From positions 5,978,012 through 6,042,011 of the forward strand of contig CM059623.1 in assembly GCA_030435675.1 (NCBI GenBank): DNA of 64,000 nt, in the 5' to 3' direction. Shown here piece by piece: positions 58,501-64,000 of the stretch. The stretch is from Steinernema hermaphroditum (lineage: Eukaryota; Nematoda; Chromadorea; Rhabditida; Steinernematidae). Under the pieces are notes generated by a model. It was given only the letters and a program-made list of their open reading frames with translations. It made no database searches and was not told the origin of the DNA. The position numbers and the translations under genes were made by a program. Every line of letters begins with the position of its first letter. Position 1 is the stretch's first letter.

Positions 58501-58719
58501 CTACTGTGCCTCGTCGTCGTAGTGTCCTATGATCTCTCCCGCGTTCTCTTCGTCGTCCATCTTGTCCTCAACTCCATAGAACGTCTTCTTCCGCAGCAGT
58601 TCTCTCCTCGCGTAGGCGATCGCGGTGCCTAGGATGCACAAGAAGACCACCACGACGGCGCTCGCGAGGGGTGTATACGATGGAAGCCACAAGATCGGTA
58701 CAGCACAGGTGCCAGCCAT
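58501..58719 (-). CDS. Small type-I-like membrane ORF with acidic tail
   Basis: 72 codons: a short N-terminal part, one membrane segment (ASAVVVVFLCILGTAIAYA), then basic residues (RRELLRKK) and an acidic tail ending IIGHYDDEAQ. A CATTTCCAG acceptor lies 18 nt upstream of the ATG. It may be a complete small protein, or the last membrane exon of a longer receptor whose other exons I cannot find. The tail distantly recalls cadherin cytoplasmic segments, which is too weak to name it. A GC donor at its end could also join it to the exon at 58463. Confidence 0.4.
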   Translation of the reverse strand: MAGTCAVPILWLPSYTPLASAVVVVFLCILGTAIAYARRELLRKKTFYGVEDKMDDEENAGEIIGHYDDEAQ

Positions 58720-59169
58720 TCAATGGCCATCAACAACTGGAAATGTCCAAAGCGGTCCACTGTCCATCAAATTCACCTTTGTAGACATGTCTGCCGGGGC
58801 TGTCTAGACCGAAGACAGCGCTGTCTATGTTCCTTCTTCCTGTCTGTCCTGCTGGAACCATATTCCGTAGCCTTCCTTCACCCTCCGATGCCGAAGCTGA
58901 GGACATGAGGCGGAACGACTTAAAAGCGAGGAGGACAAGTGGCCGTGATGGATTTACGATTCGCGTCGCCGATCGGTTTCAGATGTGCGGAGCTCTTAGC
59001 GGACCGGGGCTTGCCTCCAGCCGACGCCCTCTGCCGCCCCAGACCCTTTCCCATCGTTTATAACCGCTAATTGCTCCCGGCTCCCAGGCGCGATGATTGA
59101 TCGCTACTGTAGGCGGCGCGGCCCCGCCCTTCCAGATGGGCGCGGAGTTCCAGGGGGGGGAGCCAGTCG
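58720..59169. promoter_or_regulatory. Upstream region of the T-box gene
   Basis: A divergent gap between the small membrane ORF (minus) and the T-box gene (plus). It is GC-rich near 59100-59169 and includes a run of nine G at 59152-59160. No specific site is recognised. Confidence 0.3.
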
Positions 59170-60013
59170 ATGCCGAAGCGCTTCTCGATCGAGTTCCTCA
59201 TCGGGGCGGAGGGGCCGCCGGCCCGGAAAGCACCCGAGCCGGAGCTGCACCCGGCGCTCCGGAGCGTGGAGGCGCGCCTCGAGGGTGCTGACCTCTGGCG
59301 TCGCTTCGACGCCCTCGGCACGGAGATGATCGTGACGAAGTCGGGGCGCCGCATGTTCCCCACCCTCCAGGTGCGTCTCGAGGGTCTCGAGCCCGACGCC
59401 AGCTACTCGCTCCTCGTCGACTTCGACTGCGTCGACCGTAAACGCTACCGTTACTCCTTTCATCAGTCCCGCTGGCTCCAGACCGGACCAGGTGAGCCGC
59501 CTACACCTACCGTAACCCTGTCGCATTCAGGCGAGGCAGAGCTGCCCGGGCGCGTTCATGTGCACGCCGACTCGCCGGCCGCTGGCGCCCACTGGACGAA
59601 GCAGCCAGTCGTCTTCGACAAGCTCAAGCTCACCAACAACCAACTCGACCGGAACGGCCACGTAGGCAGTCTACTGTACCTCCCGCTACCGTACTCTTCA
59701 GGTGATCGTGAACTCCATGCACCGTTACCAGCCGACGTTGCATGTTGTCGTTCACGACGCAGCCGCGCCACCCGCAGTGTGTCGCCGCAGTTTCCGCTTC
59801 CCCGAGACGCGTTTCATGGCAGTCACCGCCTACCAGAACCACCGTATCACGGAGCTCAAGATCGAAAGCAACCCCTTCGCCAAGGGCTTCCGTGAAGCCG
59901 ACACCGATGAACCCCGGGCCTCCGCTACCGTACCCCTCCCCTGCTTCCTCAGTCCCCTCCAGCGCCTCTTTCTCGCTTCCCTCGCCGCCTCGTCTCCTGC
60001 AGGAGAGCAATAA
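59170..60013 (+). CDS. TBX1/10-type T-box transcription factor, very short
   Basis: About 254 residues, almost entirely a T-box DNA-binding domain (about residues 38-225). Diagnostic stretches: [61 protein letters not shown] and [20 protein letters not shown]. The QNHRIT and [13 protein letters not shown] combination is closest to TBX1/TBX10. The N-terminus [12 protein letters not shown] contains an eh1-like motif (FSIEFLI) of the kind that recruits Groucho corepressors. Two introns of about 40 nt (39 nt at 59491-59529; about 59661-59700) both carry TACCGTA near the acceptor. Only about 25 residues follow the domain. The stop overlaps AATAAA. A further intron near 59890-59957 is possible. Confidence 0.85.
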
Positions 60014-60014
60014 A
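60009..60014 (+). terminator. Poly(A) signal overlapping the T-box stop codon
   Basis: AATAAA contains the TAA stop codon (60011-60013). Unless more exons follow, the transcript would end within about 20-30 nt of the stop. Confidence 0.5.
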
Positions 60015-61181
60015 GATCGCCAACGACGCTCCCGACAAGTGGTGCCATATGGTGCGGCTAGCTGGGTTACGGTATCGATCTTTGGTGTCGCATTGTGCTG
60101 TGTCTCTACACTAAATCGACATAAATTTGAAATTATTTCGGCAAAGCGAAAGTTGCACATTTGACGATCCGTATCCATCTGATATGAAACATTGGAAGCT
60201 GCTTCGACGGCGTCACAGACGAAGGAGAAAAGCTACAGTAATCCAAAGGGACGAACATGGAGGGGAACCTGTCGAGTCCGCCGACCGTGTAGCATCTCTG
60301 TTCTGGCACGCAATGGCTACTGGAGGAGCCGCTGTCTCGTCTGGATGTCTCTACAAGAGTCTGGGGCTGGTTGGGCTCAAAAGCTGAACTGTCGCCAATC
60401 CTTCTGGTGTGGGTTGGGTACGGTGGGTGACGTTTCCGTCTATTCGAAGCTCGTTCACCCTTTGAGAAGAAACCGACGTTCAGGGGAGCAGATTGAGGAC
60501 GAACAAGAATAGCCAGAAACTTGGACAAAACGAGCCTGCAAATCGGGGCATGGACGGGATGTATGAAAGCACAGAATCTCGGCAAATTGACCGCAGTCCC
60601 ACAGAAGTGCAAATGGGCACCAACGTTTTATCACTCCTCTCCCTTCCGCGGCGACCTCCTCCTGGGGGGCTACCGTACTCAACAAAGATGCGACTTGTGG
60701 AGGCGAAGCGCTGTGCCGACAAGGGCCGTTCAGCTGCATTCCCACGAGAGGCGCTCGATCCTGCAGTGTGCGTCCCACGACGAAAGTACTGACCGCTACC
60801 GTATCGATCGGCGCGTCGCCTGGTCCGTCCGGCGCCTCCGCGGCGATTTTTTTGCGGCGGCGACGACGAACGGCCGACGGGGAGAGGATCGATTGATCGT
60901 GGCGCCGAAGAGGAGCGCTCCGATTCCGCTTCCGATCGACGTGGTCGCCGCGCCTCTGGCTCCGCCACACGTGATACCGCCTCCCCGACGACCCTTGACC
61001 GTCTTCTCTACGTGCCTCGGACGGAATCCGGAAGCGACGCCGCGGCTTCGCATCTCGGGGAAATCGTGCGAACGCGCGGAAACGATGCGATTCGGCGGCG
61101 TTTATGCGTGCACGGGGCTCGCGGACCTTTCATTTGACGTCGATTCCAGGTTGCTCGACTGAACCTCCATACACCACCGAG
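60015..61181. other. Intergenic, no recognised gene
   Basis: 1.2 kb between the T-box gene and ataxin-2. Minus- and plus-strand frames up to 213 codons exist (for example 60521-61162), but they are Arg-rich, overlap on both strands and match no family. 60830-61080 is GC-rich and may be the ataxin-2 promoter. Two TACCGTA heptamers occur (60671, 60798). Confidence 0.4.
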
Positions 61182-64000
61182 ATGCCGCAGAGAAGTTCTG
61201 CCTTCGTGACGGTAAGTGACCTCGCACATGGCGGATCGTGGCGTCTCGGTCCTCAGAGCTTCCCTGCCCTAACCGCGATGTTTTCAGAACGCGCCCGCCG
61301 TCACCGGAAACGTCACTTTCGCTAACTTCATCTACGAGTCCATAGTAAGTCACCATATGCGAGCCGTGCCTCTACAGGCAGTTGCAGGGTCACGAAGTGC
61401 TTCTGGAGACGAAATCGGGAGAACGCGTCATAGGAGTACTCGCCGGAGTGTCCAACGACGTGAGTCCTCGTGTGTCCTCCTCTCTGACCGGCGACTTTCA
61501 GCGTGATGTGGGTCTCTACTGCGCCGCGTACCTGTTGAAGGACGAGGAGAGACTGCTCGCGAAGCGGTCAGACCTGCACAGCAAGCTCAGATTCGCCGCC
61601 TCTGCCTGGGTCACGCTCTCGCGCATTTTGACCGAGGAGAAGTCCATAAAAGGTAGGGAGCGAGGAAGACGCGACTCTAGGCTTGTTCAGAGTTCGCGAC
61701 GGACGCGGACTACCACGAGCAGAAGAAGCCGGTGAACGGCGACCAGCTGGGCGAGTTCGAGGAGTGGAACGACGACGAGAACGGCGGCGACGGCGGCCTC
61801 GGGGGCATCGAGGAGATGGGCGGTTGCGGTGGCGAGGGCTGGACGGTAGACGCAATGTTCGAGCAGAACGGAAGCCGGGTGAAGTCGGACTTCCGGGAGG
61901 ACCTCTCGCAATACACGACCGTGGAGGTCGGCGAGGTGACGGAGGAGGCGCGTCGCGAGGCCGACCGTATCGCGCGCGACATCGAGGCGAGCGCCGGTAG
62001 TCGTCGCATGCAACTTCTGGAGAACGACGACGAGGAGCGCGATCTCGACAAGGCCACCGAGTTCGGCGCGCCCTCTGGAAGACGCACCCGCCACCCGCAC
62101 CCCCGAACTAACCCCCAGGCGCCTCGCTGCGCCGGCCAGCCCAGAGGCCGAGGCGGGCGCCAGTTCGGTACCAGCCAGCAGAACTTCCAGAGCCCGGGGC
62201 CTCAGCAACAGTACGGCTCCCGCGGAGGCTTCCAGGGCCGTGGCAACGCCGCCGGGCCTCGCTTCGCCGACCGCAACGCCCAGAACGGCACCTCGATGCC
62301 TGGCGGTGGCGACTCCTGGCGCCAGACGCCGTCGGGACCTCCTTCGGCTCGGCGCTCGGTCGAGCCCTCCACCGGCGGCTCCTACTCGGCCGTCGTCGCC
62401 GCGGGGATGAAGCCCGGCGCCGCGCCCAGCAACGACGTCCGCATGAGCAGCGGGAACGCGCCTCCGAGCAGAATCGTCGAGACGGGCGCCGAGAAGGCGT
62501 CGCGAAACAACCGGAGGGCCGAGGATCTCCGCACTTGGGGCTCCAACTTCGACAAGGCCTACAGCCAGCAGACCGAGGCGCCTTCCCCCGGAGCCATCCC
62601 GGCGACGCGCCCCGGAAACGCGTGGCAGTCGGGGCCTCCACACCGTGGAAAGAACAGTCAGGCGCCGAAATCCGCCGAAGAGCCGGTGGAGAAGAAGGCC
62701 GAGGAGACACCTGAAGAGGTGCAGACGCCAAGCACTAGCGACGTCGTCGAGAAGCCGAAGCCCGTGGAGGAACAGAAGACGGAAGAGGCCGCGGCGGAAG
62801 CCGCACACGTAGGCGCTTCGGAGGCGAGCACGGAGGAGAAGCCGAAAGAAGCGAAGTCGACGTTCAAGTTCAACCCTAACGCGCCAGTCTTCACGCCGAA
62901 GAGCGTCCCGCAGCCTCCAGCCACACAGCCCATGATGTCGGTGATGCCGATGCAGGCGGTCATGCATGCACCGCCGCCGGCCAGCTCCACCTTCCCCCAG
63001 ATGGTCGTCGGCTACAACACACCCCAGAGCTACGGTGGCCCCGCCGTGCTCTACCCGCCGGGGCAGGTCTACGTGCAGCAGTACCCCGTGGCGCCCCAGC
63101 AGTCAGGTACCCAGACGCCCAACGGCTCCAGCTCCGGCGTCGCCCCGACCACCCAGGGCGGCCCCTCCGGTGGACAGCAGCCCCCGCGGCCCGGAAGCAT
63201 CAGTCGCCAGCAGTCGCAGGGCCAGCAGCAGGCTCCCATCTATGCGCCCCAGTTCCAGCAAGGTACCTTCTGGGCGCGCCTTCCCGCCTGTACTGTATCC
63301 CTTCAGCCATACAACAGCAGGCGGTGTACACGCCGTACCCCCAGCAAGTGTATCAGACGATGCCGATCTACGCACAGTACCCGCAGCAGGGTTACCACCC
63401 GGTCGTGCCAGGACAGCCCCCGGTGACCTCCACGGCACAGGGCTTCCAGGCACAGCCCTACGGCGTTCCCCAGCAGCCTCAGGCCGGTATCGCCCACGTA
63501 CAGCCTCACTACGGTCACATGCAACAGGGCGGTGCCGCCTATCACCCCCAGAACACCAGCGAGTCCCAATGCTCCAGTGAGTCCTTCTCCCCCTCCTCAG
63601 CTACCGTAATCCTAGACGTGGCGGAGAGCCAGGCGCAGTCGACGAACGGATCCACCAGCAGCTCCAACGGCTGTCCGCGGTCCAGCAACCCGACGACTCC
63701 GCAGCCGGTACCCCAAACGCCCCAGCAACAGCATGTAAGTCCCCGCGCCAGTACATCTCGCGTGCACGCCTTTCCCCGGCTACGGTAGTTGTCTTGCGGT
63801 GATACCGCACCCCGTGGCATCAGAGCTAATCGAAGTTTGCGCGCAGGTGAACGGCAGCGGCGTGGCGTCTTCGGCGACCTCCGGCTACAACACGCCCCAC
63901 CCAGGCACGCCTGTGCCCTCCATGGGTGGTCCCCCGATGTACCCCCTGCATGGCCAGAACGCACCCTCGGTTCGTGAGCTCACCCGCCGAGTGCAGCCCT
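61182..64000 (+). CDS. ATXN2: Ataxin-2, RNA-binding regulator, 3' end beyond window
   Basis: Controls mRNA stability and translation, stress granules and poly(A)-binding-protein function in the cytoplasm. Several N-terminal exons of 60-130 bp encode the Lsm fold (NVTFANFIYESI, LQGHEVLLETKSGERVIGVL, DVGLYCAAYLL). Then comes the LsmAD (FREDLSQYTTVEVGEVTEEA) with its acidic surroundings and a long Gly/Arg/Gln/Pro-rich disordered region with RGG-like repeats (GSRGGFQGRG). The PAM2 motif FKFNPNAPVFTP follows, for binding PABP, then Tyr/Gln/Pro-rich low complexity. About 840 residues are visible and the frame is still open at base 64000. Introns at 63262-63305, 63570-63615 and 63738-63846 carry splice signals; the last two contain TACCGTA or TACGGTA. 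Confidence 0.93.

Noticed and set aside
61687..62967. 426-codon minus-strand frame
   Set aside because: Antisense shadow of the GC-rich ataxin-2 exon, which has Lsm, LsmAD and PAM2 motifs on the plus strand.

Overview
The window looks like compact animal nuclear DNA, most likely from a nematode. Coding exons are packed closely, introns are mostly only 31-50 nt, and acceptors end in TTTCAG or TTTAG. At least nine genes have a strong splice acceptor 0-23 nt upstream of the start ATG with no visible donor, the signature of spliced-leader trans-splicing. A CLOCK-type bHLH-PAS gene and a TBX1/10-type T-box gene are present; I do not expect either in Caenorhabditis, so a lineage that kept these ancestral genes is plausible. 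I cannot name the species.

Layout. 1-16 kb: NDUFAF7 (runs off the left edge), tRNA-Val(UAC), MOCS3/UBA4, SMARCA4/Brahma, a CK1/TTBK-like kinase and HAT1 on the minus strand, then a divergently transcribed PEHE-domain (KANSL1-like) gene on the plus strand. 16-24 kb: a gene-poor stretch with YME1L (minus strand) and an inverted-repeat element carrying tRNA-like arms. 24.8-37.2 kb: STK32 kinase, MEAK7/TLDC1 (minus), a 56-residue membrane protein, CLOCK-like, TIMM8 and TTC7. 37.3-51.7 kb: a nested pile of mobile elements. 51.75-57.05 kb: NUP98-NUP96. 57.3-64 kb: an unrecognised minus-strand gene and small membrane ORF, TBX1/10-like, and ataxin-2 (runs off the right edge).

The most unusual region is 38.2-50.5 kb. 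A 5'-truncated non-LTR retrotransposon is split by an LTR element (39434-50401). The LTRs are 166 bp and differ at one base; the target duplication is GTATC and a purine tract abuts the 3' LTR. The 5' LTR is itself split by an 842-bp foldback element in TATATA. Apart from a short gag-like ORF, the LTR element's interior holds no recognisable pol gene. It is filled by about 8.7 kb of degenerate minisatellite in three higher-order units of 2.5-3.5 kb, so it looks like a non-autonomous retroelement that carries a satellite array.

Several neighbours share themes, though co-location need not mean co-regulation. SMARCA4, HAT1 and the KANSL1-like gene act on chromatin. NDUFAF7, YME1L and TIMM8 act in mitochondria. 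MOCS3 and the tRNA gene touch tRNA biology, and NUP98-96 and ataxin-2 act on mRNA export and fate. All calls come from reading the sequence; no database search was run, and exon borders are predictions.
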